A stretch of DNA of 64,000 nucleotides from Aldehydirespirator sp965117015 (GTDB taxonomy: Bacteria > Actinomycetota > Acidimicrobiia > Acidimicrobiales > Aldehydirespiratoraceae), in assembly GCA_965117015.1 (NCBI GenBank), contig OZ220747.1, positions 2,914,001-2,978,000 on the forward strand, written 5' to 3'. Positions 41,270 to 49,832 of this stretch are shown here, one piece after another. The notes beneath the pieces are model-generated. The model was not told the origin of the DNA. It did no database searches and saw nothing but the letters and a program-made list of their open reading frames with translations. Each line of letters opens with the position of its first letter. Position 1 is the stretch's first letter. A program made the translations under genes and the position numbers.

Positions 41270-42964
41270 GTGAAGATCGACACTGGCGGCCCGGCCAGCC
41301 TGCCCCGTCTGCTGGCACCCCCGCTGCCGACGGCCGTGAACGCGGGCAGCGAGGCGTTCCGCCAGAACCGCGACGACGTACTGGAGCAGCTCGCCGAGAT
41401 CGAGGAGTTGCTCGACGAGGCCGATGCGGGCGGCGGCCCCGCCTCGATGGAGCGGCTGCGGTCGCGGGGCAAGCTGCCCATCCGGGAGCGCATCGCCAAC
41501 GTGATCGACCCCAACAGCCCGTTCCTGGAGATCAGCGCGCTGGCCGCCTACCACTCCGACTACACCATGGGCGGCGGGATGGTGGTCGGTGTCGGCGTGA
41601 TCGGCGGCACCGAGTGCGTGATCATGGGCAACGACCCCAGCGTGCTGGCCGGCGCCCTCACCCCGTACGCCAGCAAGAAGTGGATGCGGGCCCTGGAGAT
41701 CGCCCGCGACAACCACATCCCGTACGTCAGCTTCGTCGAGTCGGCCGGTGCCGACCTGCGCCTCGGGGGCAGCGACGGCGGCGGCTCGCAGTTCACCGGC
41801 GGGGGCAGCAGCCGGGTGCAGACCACCCACTTCGCCGAGTCGGGCCGGTTCTTCTACGAGATGATCGAGCTGTCCAAGATGCGCATACCGACGGTGTGCG
41901 TGGTGTTCGGGTCGTCCACCGCAGGAGGCGCCTACCAGCCGGGCCTGTCCGACTACAACATCGTGGTGGCCGACCAGTCCAAGATCTTCCTGGCCGGGCC
42001 GCCCCTGGTGAAGATGGCCACCGGCGAGGAGTCCGACGACGAGACTCTGGGCGGCGCCCGCCTCCACGCCGAGGTGTCCGGTCTGGGCGACTACTTCGCC
42101 ACCGACGAGATGGACGCCATCCGCATGTGCCGTGAGGTGATGTCGCACCTCAACCGGCGCAAGCCCCATCCGGGCCCGACCATGGCCGCCGATCCGCCGG
42201 TCCACGATCCCGGGGAACTGCTGGGGCTGGTGAGCCGGGACCTGCGCCAGCCCTTCGACATGCGCGAGGTGATCGCCCGCGTGGTGGACGGATCGCGCTT
42301 CGAGGAGTACAAGACCCGCTACGGGACGACGCTGGTGTGCGGCTGGGCCTCGATCTGCGGCTACCCGGTGGGGATCCTGGCCAACAACGGTGTGCTCTAC
42401 CCCGACTCGGCCCAGAAGGCCGCCACCTTCATCCAGCTCTGCAACCAGATCGACGTGCCGCTGGTCTTCCTCCAGAACATCACCGGCTACATGGTCGGGC
42501 GGGACTACGAGGCCGACGGCATGGTGAAGAAGGGCTCGCAGATGATCAACGCGGTGACCAACTCCACGGTCCCGCATCTGACGGTGATCATCGGGTCTTC
42601 CTACGGGGCGGGGACGTACGGCATGTCGGGGCGGGCCTTCGGGAACCGCTTCACCTGGCTGTGGCCCACGGCCAAGATCGCGGTGATGGGCCCCAAGCAG
42701 ATCGCCGGGGTGATGTCGCAGGTGCGCCGGGCCCGGGCGGCCCGCAAGGGTGAGCCCTTCGACGAGGACGAGGACGCCCGGATCGTGGCCCAGGCCGAGG
42801 CCATCCAGGAGCGGGGCTCGCTGGCGTTGCGGGCCACCGGCGCCATCAGCGACGACGGGATCATCGACCCCCGCGACACCCGCAACGTGTTGGGCATGTG
42901 CCTGTCGGTCGTGGGCAACACCCGTATCGCCGGCGCCGAGGCCTACGGAGTGTTCCGGCTATGA
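41270..42964 (+). CDS. Acyl-CoA carboxylase, carboxyltransferase (beta) subunit
   Basis: 564-residue carboxyltransferase, the partner of the biotin carboxylase encoded downstream. The segments GSSTAGGAYQPGLSDYN and KIFLAGPPLVKMATGEE are of the methylcrotonyl-CoA/geranyl-CoA carboxylase type rather than the acetyl/propionyl type, and FLQNITGYMVGRDYE and GAGTYGMSGRAFG are the usual oxyanion-hole stretches. Together with AtuA downstream this suggests carboxylation of a branched enoyl-CoA. GTG 41270 fits the TAGTTT box 7 nt upstream; GTG 41237 is an alternative. Confidence 0.9.
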   Translation: MKIDTGGPASLPRLLAPPLPTAVNAGSEAFRQNRDDVLEQLAEIEELLDEADAGGGPASMERLRSRGKLPIRERIANVIDPNSPFLEISALAAYHSDYTMGGGMVVGVGVIGGTECVIMGNDPSVLAGALTPYASKKWMRALEIARDNHIPYVSFVESAGADLRLGGSDGGGSQFTGGGSSRVQTTHFAESGRFFYEMIELSKMRIPTVCVVFGSSTAGGAYQPGLSDYNIVVADQSKIFLAGPPLVKMATGEESDDETLGGARLHAEVSGLGDYFATDEMDAIRMCREVMSHLNRRKPHPGPTMAADPPVHDPGELLGLVSRDLRQPFDMREVIARVVDGSRFEEYKTRYGTTLVCGWASICGYPVGILANNGVLYPDSAQKAATFIQLCNQIDVPLVFLQNITGYMVGRDYEADGMVKKGSQMINAVTNSTVPHLTVIIGSSYGAGTYGMSGRAFGNRFTWLWPTAKIAVMGPKQIAGVMSQVRRARAARKGEPFDEDEDARIVAQAEAIQERGSLALRATGAISDDGIIDPRDTRNVLGMCLSVVGNTRIAGAEAYGVFRL

Positions 42965-42977
42965 GCCGCTCGTCGAG

Positions 42978-43025
42978 GAATTGGCAGCGGTGGAGGCCGT
43001 TTTGGGCCTTCTGGGCTGCCAGTTC
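42978..43025. repeat. Palindromic dispersed repeat, copy B
   Basis: GAATTGGCAGC ... GCTGCCAGTTC, with the centre ggtggaggccgttttgggcc. The centre can extend the stem (GAGGCC against GGCCTT) and leave a short GTTTT loop. It begins 13 bp after the carboxyltransferase stop. Confidence 0.85.
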
Positions 43026-43048
43026 AGGTGGGGTCCGGTGGCGGTGCG

Positions 43049-43098
43049 CGAATTGGCAGCGGTGGAGGCCGTTTTGGGCGTCCGTGGCTGCCAATTCG
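43049..43098. repeat. Palindromic dispersed repeat, copy C
   Basis: CGAATTGGCAGC ... GCTGCCAATTCG, same strand orientation as copy B and 23 bp after it. It ends 14 bp before the GTG start of the biotin carboxylase gene, so the two copies together fill nearly the whole intercistronic gap. Confidence 0.85.
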
Positions 43099-43112
43099 GT
43101 TCGGGGCCGGCT

Positions 43113-45236
43113 GTGAGCGCCATCCGCACGCTGCTGGTGGCCAACCGGGGCGAGATCGCCCGCCGCGTCTTCCGCACCGCCCGGAACATGGGCATGCGCT
43201 GCGCGGCCGTGTTCTCCGATGCCGACGCCGATGCTCCGTTCGCAGCCGAGGCCGATGTGGCCGTGCGGCTGCCCGGCGGCTATCTCGACGGCGAAGCGGT
43301 GGTGGCCGCCGCGGTCGAGACCGGCGCCGACGCCGTTCATCCCGGATACGGCTTCCTGGCCGAGAACGCCGGCTTCGCCCGGGCCGTGACCGCCGCCGGA
43401 CTGGTGTGGGTCGGCCCCGCCCCCGATGCCATCGACACCATGGGCGACAAGCTGGCGGCCAAGGCCGCCGCCGAGGCCGCGGGCGTGCCGACGCTGCCGT
43501 CGTCGGAGGATCCCGGCGACCCGGGCGACGTCGGCTTCCCGCTCATGGTCAAGGCGGCCGCGGGCGGGGGCGGCAAGGGCATGCGCCTGGTCTCCGATCC
43601 CGCCGACCTGCCTGAAGCGGTGGCTGCGGCCCGGCGCGAGGCACTCGGCGGCTTCGGCGACGACACCGTGTTCCTCGAGCGTTACCTGCGGAGGTGCCGC
43701 CACATCGAGATCCAGATCCTGGGCGACACCCACGGCAACGTCGTGCATCTCGGCGAGCGTGAGTGCTCGATCCAACGCCGCCACCAGAAGATCATCGAGG
43801 AGTCGCCGTCGACCGCGGTGGACGACGGCCTCCGGACGGCCATGGGCGACGCCGCGGTGCGGCTGGCCTCCTCGATCGGCTACTGCTCGGCGGGCACGGT
43901 GGAGTTGCTGCTCGACGACGACACCGGCGAGTTCTTCTTCCTGGAGGTCAACACCCGCCTGCAGGTGGAGCACCCGGTCACCGAGGAGGTGACCGGCATC
44001 GACCTGGTCCGCGAGCAACTCCGAATCGCCGCTGGCGAGCCGCTGGGCTACGGACAGGACGACATCGCCTTCGACGGTCACGCCGTCGAGGCCCGGCTCT
44101 ACGCCGAGGATCCCTCAGCCGGTTTCCTGCCCGCGGTGGGCACCCTGGCCGCCTTCGCTCCCCCAGCGGACCCGGCCGTCCGGTGGGACAGCGGCGTCGA
44201 GGCCGGCAGCGAGGTCGGGCTCGACTTCGACCCGATGCTGGCCAAGGTCATAGCCCACGCCCCCACCCGGGCCGAGGCGGCCGGACAGCTGGCTCTGGCT
44301 CTGGAGCGCCTGCACATCGGTGGGGTGACCACCAACCGCCACTTCCTGGCCGCCGCGCTGCGCTCGGACGCTTTCCTGGCCGGCGACACCACCACCGACT
44401 TCATCGAGCGGGTCGATCCGAGCCGGGTCGCCGCCCTCTCGCCGGCCGCGTGCCGGCACGTCGCGGTGGCCGCCGCCATGTGGCTCCAGGCCGCCGAGCG
44501 GCAGGAGGCCCGGACGCTTCGATGGATGCCCAGCGGGTGGCGCCACGGCCGTCTCCCGCCCGAGCGGGTGGAGCTGGCCGTGGAGACCGCGGCCGGCCCC
44601 GTCGAGGTGCGCGTCTCGTACCGGCCCCAGCGCGACGGTTCCTTCGTCGTGCGAGCCGGATTCACGGATGACGCAGGGCAGGCCACGGCCACCGTTGCGG
44701 CCGGGTCGTCCAGAGCGGGTGGTGTCGCGCAGGCGCCTGCCGACGCCGCCGACGATGCCGCGGCTGGGTCGTCTGGCGCGGATGGAGCCGAGCAAGTGGG
44801 TGCCGATGCCGCAGTCGAGGCCACCGCGACTATCGCGGCCTGGCGGCCCGACGGGCTCGACGTCGAGTGGGACGGACGCAGGGTCCGGTATGCGGTGGCC
44901 GCCGACGGCGAACGGCTGCATCTGACCGGCGACTCCGAGACCGTGACGGTGACGGTGGTGCCCCGCTTCGGTGCTCCCGACCGCGCCCTGGCCGAGGGCG
45001 GGTTCGCGGCCCCGATGCCGGGCGTGATCATCGAGGTGCGGGTCGCCCCCGGCGAGCAGGTGGCCGCCGGTAGCACGCTGGTGGTGATGGAGGGCATGAA
45101 GATGGAGCACCATGTGAGCGCGCCCTGCGACGGCACCGTGACCGAGGTGCTGGTCGCGGCCGGAGACCAGGTGGACAACGGCTCGCCGCTGCTGGTGTTC
45201 GAAGCGGCCGAGGCCGGAGAGACCGGCGGTGGCTGA
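43113..45236 (+). CDS. Acyl-CoA carboxylase, biotin carboxylase plus biotin carrier (alpha) subunit
   Basis: 707 residues. The biotin carboxylase half begins IRTLLVANRGEIARRVF and has the ATP-grasp loop KAAAGGGGKGMRLV and the EVNTRLQVEHPVTEE catalytic stretch. The C-terminal BCCP domain carries VMEGMKMEHH with the biotinylated Lys. A low-complexity Ala/Gly/Asp segment (about 525-575) with two related sub-repeats (AAGSSRAGG, AAGSSGADG) links the halves. The upstream open frame runs through the palindromic repeats, but homology begins only at GTG 43113. Pairs with the beta subunit at 41270. Confidence 0.92.
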   Translation: MSAIRTLLVANRGEIARRVFRTARNMGMRCAAVFSDADADAPFAAEADVAVRLPGGYLDGEAVVAAAVETGADAVHPGYGFLAENAGFARAVTAAGLVWVGPAPDAIDTMGDKLAAKAAAEAAGVPTLPSSEDPGDPGDVGFPLMVKAAAGGGGKGMRLVSDPADLPEAVAAARREALGGFGDDTVFLERYLRRCRHIEIQILGDTHGNVVHLGERECSIQRRHQKIIEESPSTAVDDGLRTAMGDAAVRLASSIGYCSAGTVELLLDDDTGEFFFLEVNTRLQVEHPVTEEVTGIDLVREQLRIAAGEPLGYGQDDIAFDGHAVEARLYAEDPSAGFLPAVGTLAAFAPPADPAVRWDSGVEAGSEVGLDFDPMLAKVIAHAPTRAEAAGQLALALERLHIGGVTTNRHFLAAALRSDAFLAGDTTTDFIERVDPSRVAALSPAACRHVAVAAAMWLQAAERQEARTLRWMPSGWRHGRLPPERVELAVETAAGPVEVRVSYRPQRDGSFVVRAGFTDDAGQATATVAAGSSRAGGVAQAPADAADDAAAGSSGADGAEQVGADAAVEATATIAAWRPDGLDVEWDGRRVRYAVAADGERLHLTGDSETVTVTVVPRFGAPDRALAEGGFAAPMPGVIIEVRVAPGEQVAAGSTLVVMEGMKMEHHVSAPCDGTVTEVLVAAGDQVDNGSPLLVFEAAEAGETGGG

Positions 45237-46995
45237 ACCGATCCGGATCGCCAACTGCTCGGGCTTCTACGGCGACCGCCTGTCGGCCGCGGCCGAGATG
45301 GTGAACGACGGACCCATCGACGTCCTCACCGGCGACTGGCTGGCCGAGCTGACCATGCTGATCCTGGCCCGCACCCGTTCCAAGCGTCCCGGCGGCGGCT
45401 ACGCCCGCAGCTTCGTCAAGCAGATGGAGCAGGTGATGGGCACCTGCCTGGACACGGGCATCAAGGTGGTATCCAACGCCGGCGGTCTCGATCCCCGCGG
45501 CTGCGCGGAGGCCGTCGCGGATGTGGCCGAGCGGCTGGGCCTGGACCCGAGGATCGCCTTCGTGGACGGGGACGACCTCATGGGGCGGCTCGATCCAGGG
45601 GCGGCCGACGCGGTCACGTTGCGGTCGTTCGTCACCGGCGAGCCGATGGCCGACACGTCCAGGCTGATCACCGCCAACGCCTACCTGGGCGGCTGGGGCA
45701 TCGCCGAGGCCCTGCGCCGCGGCGCCGACATCGTGGTGACCGGACGGGTCACCGACGCCGCGGTGGCCTGCGGACCCGCGGCCTGGCACCACGATTGGGC
45801 GGTCGACGACTGGGACGCCCTGGCCGGCGCAGTGGCGGCCGGCCATGTGATCGAGTGCGGCACCCAGGCCACCGGCGGCAACTACTCGTTCTTCACCGAG
45901 GTGGAGGGCATGGACCGGACCGGCTTCCCGTGGGCCGAGATCGCGGCCGACGGATCATCGGTGATAGGCAAGCACGACGGCACCGGCGGAGCGGTCACCG
46001 TGGGAACGGTCACCGCCCAGCTGCTCTACGAGATCGACGCGCCCGGCTACCTGGGCCCCGACGTCACCACCCGCTTCGACACCATCCGGCTCACCCAGGC
46101 CGGTCCCGACCGGGTGCTCATGGACTCGGTGCGGGGCGAGCCGCCCCCGCCCACCCTCAAGGTGGCCACCAACGAGCTGGGCGGCTACCGGAGCGAGATC
46201 AACGTGGCGCTCACCGGTCTCGACATCGACGCCAAGGCCGCCCTGGTACACGATGCGTTCTGGCGGGCCTGCCCCCACGATCCGGGCGACTACGCCAAGG
46301 TCACCGAGCGGGTGTTGCGAACCGACAAGACGGATCCGGCCACCAACGAGGAGGCCGTCGCGGTGTGGCGGCTGACCGTGTTCGACCACGACGAGGACCG
46401 GCTCGGACGCACCCTGTCGGACGCCATGAACGAGCTGGCCCTGGCCACCATCCCGGGAATGTTCTCGGCCGGCTCCGCGGCCCGCCCCCGCGCCTTCGGC
46501 ATCTACCGGCCGGCCACCGTGCCCGCTGAGGCGGTGCCCCAGTACGTGACGTTCCTCGACGGCGAGCGCACCGTCGTCGACCCGGTGCCGGCTTCGGCTG
46601 CGCCGCCGGTGCCCGTGCCGTCCCCCGTCCCAGCCGCAGCTGTCCGGGACTGGGGCCCGGTGGTGCGAGCGCCGTTGGGCCGTGTCGCCGGCACTCGCTC
46701 CGGGGACAAGGGGGGCAACGCCAACCTGGGGGTGTTCGCCCGCTCCGCCGATGTCTTCGAGTGGCTCGACGGCTTCCTTACCATCGAGCGGGTGCGCGAG
46801 CTGCTGCCGGAGGCTGCGCCGCTGCGAGTGGACCGCCACCGGCTCGGAAACATCTGGTCTCTCAACTTCGTGGTCCACGGTCTGCTGGGCGACGGGGTGG
46901 CCGCCTCCGATCGCCAGGATGCGCAGGCCAAGAGCCTCGGCGAATGGCTCCGGGCCCGGGTGGTCGATGTGCCCGAGACCCTGCTTGGCGGCTGA
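45229..46995 (+). CDS. atuA: AtuA-family acyclic terpene utilisation protein (DUF1446)
   Basis: 588 residues. The N-terminal DUF1446 domain (IANCSGFYGDRLSAAAEM, VSNAGGLDPRGCAEAV, GRVTDAAVACGPAAWHH) is followed, after a Pro/Val linker near 460-480, by the AtuA-like C-terminal domain (GRVAGTRSGDKGGNANLGVFAR). In pseudomonads AtuA belongs to the citronellol/geraniol degradation cluster with geranyl-CoA carboxylase, though its reaction is unproven. Here the two domains are fused in one chain. The GTG start overlaps the carboxylase stop by 8 bp, so it is translationally coupled. Confidence 0.87.
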   Translation: MAEPIRIANCSGFYGDRLSAAAEMVNDGPIDVLTGDWLAELTMLILARTRSKRPGGGYARSFVKQMEQVMGTCLDTGIKVVSNAGGLDPRGCAEAVADVAERLGLDPRIAFVDGDDLMGRLDPGAADAVTLRSFVTGEPMADTSRLITANAYLGGWGIAEALRRGADIVVTGRVTDAAVACGPAAWHHDWAVDDWDALAGAVAAGHVIECGTQATGGNYSFFTEVEGMDRTGFPWAEIAADGSSVIGKHDGTGGAVTVGTVTAQLLYEIDAPGYLGPDVTTRFDTIRLTQAGPDRVLMDSVRGEPPPPTLKVATNELGGYRSEINVALTGLDIDAKAALVHDAFWRACPHDPGDYAKVTERVLRTDKTDPATNEEAVAVWRLTVFDHDEDRLGRTLSDAMNELALATIPGMFSAGSAARPRAFGIYRPATVPAEAVPQYVTFLDGERTVVDPVPASAAPPVPVPSPVPAAAVRDWGPVVRAPLGRVAGTRSGDKGGNANLGVFARSADVFEWLDGFLTIERVRELLPEAAPLRVDRHRLGNIWSLNFVVHGLLGDGVAASDRQDAQAKSLGEWLRARVVDVPETLLGG

Positions 46996-47040
46996 TGAAC
47001 GGGTTGGTTGAGACTGGGTGGCGCGACGGTGTCGGCACGC

Positions 47041-47072
47041 GATATCTTCCTAGGACGATAACTTCCTAGGAA
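47041..47072. promoter_or_regulatory. Tandem 16-bp operator-like repeat
   Basis: GATATCTTCCTAGGAC followed directly by GATAACTTCCTAGGAA. Each unit centres on the palindrome TTCCTAGGA(A) and also contains a TANNNT hexamer (TATCTT, TAACTT). The array lies immediately 5' of the ribosome-binding site of the gene at 47087 and probably marks a regulated internal promoter. Confidence 0.55.
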
Positions 47073-47086
47073 GGGAGTCGCGGACT

Positions 47087-47908
47087 GTGAATCTGGCCGA
47101 CCTGCTCCAGGACCTGCTCGACGAGCAGGCCAGCCTCGACGAGGTTGTGGCGTCGCTGGATGAGCGGGACTGGGACCTGCCCACCCCGAGCCCCCGCTGG
47201 TCGGTGACCGACCAGATCGGCCACCTGCGGTACTTCGACTGCGCAGCCGCGCTGGCCATCCGCGATCCCGAGGCGTTCTCGGCTGAGGCCAAGCGACTAA
47301 TGGAGGCTTCGCTGGTGAGCGAGACCTCCGGAGACGACTTCACCCTGGGCGACTTCCGCCCCCTGTCCCCCGCCGACCGCCTGGAGCGATGGCGGCAGGG
47401 TCGTGCCGAATTGGCCGCGGCGGCCGGCGCCCTCGGCGAGCGCGACCGGGTGAGCTGGTACGGGCCCTCGATGGGGGCCAAGTCCTTCGTCACCGCCCGG
47501 CTCATGGAGGCATGGGCCCACGGCGCCGACGTGTGCGACACCGTGGGCGCGCACCGCGAGCCCACCCACCGGCTCCGCCACGTGGCCCAGCTCGGCTACA
47601 TCACCCGGGCCTGGACCTACATCAACCGGGGCCAACCCGCGCCCGCCACCGACGTGCTGGTTGAGCTCACCGCCCCGTCGGGGGAGGTCTGGACCTGGGG
47701 CGACGCCGACGCGGCCGGGGACAACGCGGCCAGGGGATCGGCGCTGGACTTCTGCCTCGTGGTGACCCAGCGCCGCCACGTGAACGACACCGGCTTGGTG
47801 GTGACCGGCGAGCACGCCACCGACTGGCTGTCGAAGGCTCAGGCCTTCGCCGGGCCGCCCACCGAGGGACCCGCGTCATCCCGCACCCGCAACGGGAGCG
47901 GACCGTGA
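47087..47908 (+). CDS. TIGR03084-like DinB/maleylpyruvate-isomerase-fold protein
   Basis: 273 residues. The N-terminal four-helix part (LLQDLLDEQASLDEVVASLD, then WSVTDQIGHLRYFD with the first metal His) and ARLMEAWAHGADVCD with further His/Asp residues fit the actinobacterial DinB-like, mycothiol-dependent-enzyme fold. The C-terminal half is a small alpha/beta domain. The reaction is unknown; members are usually found in acyl-CoA or aromatic catabolic operons. GTG 47087 is preceded by GAAGGGAG. The stop forms a GTGA overlap with the next gene. Confidence 0.75.
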   Translation: MNLADLLQDLLDEQASLDEVVASLDERDWDLPTPSPRWSVTDQIGHLRYFDCAAALAIRDPEAFSAEAKRLMEASLVSETSGDDFTLGDFRPLSPADRLERWRQGRAELAAAAGALGERDRVSWYGPSMGAKSFVTARLMEAWAHGADVCDTVGAHREPTHRLRHVAQLGYITRAWTYINRGQPAPATDVLVELTAPSGEVWTWGDADAAGDNAARGSALDFCLVVTQRRHVNDTGLVVTGEHATDWLSKAQAFAGPPTEGPASSRTRNGSGP

Positions 47909-48687
47909 GCTTGGTCGAGACGGCTCGCGACGGCCGTGGCGTGGTCACCGTCACCCTGGCCGACGAGGCCAACCGCAACGCCCTCAGCCGCCGGCTGCTG
48001 GCCGAGCTTTCCGCGGTCCTGGACGACGCCGACGCCGACCCGGCGGTGCGGGTAGTGGTGCTCACCAACTCGGGACGGGTGTTCTGCGCCGGCGCCGATC
48101 TGCGGGAGAGCTCGGCCCCCGCCGACGACAACGTCGTGGTGGTCAGGGCCAGCGAACTCTTCGGGCGGTTCCGCCGGTCGCCGAAGCCCTACGTGGGACG
48201 CATCGCGGGACATTGCGTGGCCGGCGGGATGGGCCTGGTCGCGGCCATGGACATCTCCGTCGCCCGCGACGACGCCAAGTTCGGGTTCACCGAGGTACGG
48301 GTGGGGGTGGCTCCCGCCATGATCTCGGTTCTGTGCCTGCCCAAGATGCGCCGGGCCGAGGCGACCTCGGCCTTCCTGCGGGGCAACCGCTTCAGTGCCG
48401 CCGAGGCCGCCCGCCTGGGCCTCATCAACGCAGCCGTGCCCGCGGAGAGCCTCGACGACGAGGTGGAGGCGGTGGTTGCCGACCTGCTGGCCGGAGGCCC
48501 GTCGGCGCTGGCCGCGGCCAAACAGCTGGTCCATCGAGTCCCAGAGATGCCCTTCGACGACGCCCTCGACTGGGCTGAACGGCTCTCGGCAGAGCTGTTC
48601 GCCGGCGACGAGGCGGCCGAGGGCATGGACGCTTTCTTGAACAAGCGCACCCCCGAATGGGTGCCGGACAAAGGGGAGAACCCATGA
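47905..48687 (+). CDS. Crotonase-superfamily (enoyl-CoA hydratase) protein
   Basis: 260 residues with the crotonase motifs NRNALSRRLLAEL, FCAGADLRES and HCVAGGMGLVAAMD. The first catalytic Glu of classical hydratases is not at its usual place (GGMGL instead of GGGCE), whereas FTEVRVGVAP keeps the second. In Atu/Liu clusters a crotonase hydrates the glutaconyl-type product of the biotin carboxylase, which would fit. Coupled by GTGA to the gene before and ATGA to the gene after. Confidence 0.86.
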   Translation: MSLVETARDGRGVVTVTLADEANRNALSRRLLAELSAVLDDADADPAVRVVVLTNSGRVFCAGADLRESSAPADDNVVVVRASELFGRFRRSPKPYVGRIAGHCVAGGMGLVAAMDISVARDDAKFGFTEVRVGVAPAMISVLCLPKMRRAEATSAFLRGNRFSAAEAARLGLINAAVPAESLDDEVEAVVADLLAGGPSALAAAKQLVHRVPEMPFDDALDWAERLSAELFAGDEAAEGMDAFLNKRTPEWVPDKGENP

Positions 48688-49781
48688 CAGAGATCCTCAA
48701 TTCGGTGTCGACGATGACTCCGCAATGGCTCGAAGGGGCGCTCACCGAGGCTGGTCACGCCCCGCCGCCGATCACTGCGGCGGAGGTGCGCCCCATGGAC
48801 GACTTCCTGGGCGCGATGGGCGAGGTTGTGATCGTGTCCGTCAGCTACGCCGGCGACACCGACCTGCCGGACGAGTTCGTGGCCAAGTGCCCGATGGACA
48901 ACGACTTCGCCCGCGAGAACGCCCAGGTGATGGTGTCGTACCAGCGCGAGCACGGCTTCTACGACCACTTGGCGAGACAGGTCGCAGCTCGCACCAACAT
49001 CACCATCCCCATGTGCTTCGTCAACCTGTTCGACCCCGAGACCCATGCCGCCACCCTGGTGATCGAGCGGATCCATCCGGCCATCAAGGGCGACATCCTC
49101 GACGGCACCAATTTCGAGCGGATGCACACCCTGGTCGGGAACCTGGCCGGGATGCACGGCGCCTACTGGATGGACGGGTCGCTGCACGAGCAGGACTGGC
49201 TGATCGACTGGAACGCACCGACGCTGCTGGCGGGCATCCCGCGCACCCAGGAGTGTTGGCGCAACATGCGCGAGCAGTACCCGCAGTACCACTCCGACGA
49301 ACTCGCCGCGATGGCCGACGTCTTCCTGGCCGACGTGCCGGCGTGGCTCGGGCGCTTCGCCCAGCGACCCTGGACGCTCATCCACCAGGACTACGAGCTG
49401 GACAACGTCCTGTTCCGGGACGACGGCCCGGTGATAGTCGACTGGCAGTCGCCGATGCGATCGTTCCCCGGGATGGACCTGGGATGGCTGCTGATGGCCA
49501 GCCACAACGAAGAGACCTTGGCCCGCGAGCCCGAGCTGCTGGACCACTACCGCCGCGAGCTGGCCGCGGCCGGCGGGCCCGAGTGGAGCGCCGAGGACCT
49601 GGCCGAGGACCTGGCATGGGCCGCCTTCTTCTGGGTGTCGGTCTCGCACGTCCCCTACATGGAGACGGTGCAGTTCGGCGAGGAGTTCCGCTTCCATCGC
49701 CGCTTCAAGGCGATGCTGGAGGGCACCATCGCCGGGGCCGAGCGCTGGGACGCCGCCGAGCGCATGAAGGCCCACATGTGA
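48684..49781 (+). CDS. Aminoglycoside phosphotransferase/EcKL-like kinase-fold protein
   Basis: 365 residues. Protein-kinase-like motifs HQDYELDNVLF (catalytic HxD...N) and VDWQ (metal Asp) are present, with an N-lobe VAKCPMDND segment. In actinobacterial catabolic operons such APH/EcKinase-like proteins often accompany acyl-CoA dehydrogenases and crotonases; the phosphorylated substrate is unknown. It begins with an ATGA overlap and a good AAGGGGAG ribosome site. Confidence 0.8.
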   Translation: MTEILNSVSTMTPQWLEGALTEAGHAPPPITAAEVRPMDDFLGAMGEVVIVSVSYAGDTDLPDEFVAKCPMDNDFARENAQVMVSYQREHGFYDHLARQVAARTNITIPMCFVNLFDPETHAATLVIERIHPAIKGDILDGTNFERMHTLVGNLAGMHGAYWMDGSLHEQDWLIDWNAPTLLAGIPRTQECWRNMREQYPQYHSDELAAMADVFLADVPAWLGRFAQRPWTLIHQDYELDNVLFRDDGPVIVDWQSPMRSFPGMDLGWLLMASHNEETLAREPELLDHYRRELAAAGGPEWSAEDLAEDLAWAAFFWVSVSHVPYMETVQFGEEFRFHRRFKAMLEGTIAGAERWDAAERMKAHM

Positions 49782-49832
49782 TCCGGCCGTAGGTTGGGGG
49801 GCCGACGGCTACACGGCAGAGGAGGCCGCGGC

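Noticed and set aside
42750..43112. Extension of the biotin carboxylase frame upstream through the palindromic repeats into the carboxyltransferase gene
   Set aside because: Homology to biotin carboxylase begins at GTG 43113; the upstream part overlaps a known gene in another frame and the repeats, and is not conserved-looking.
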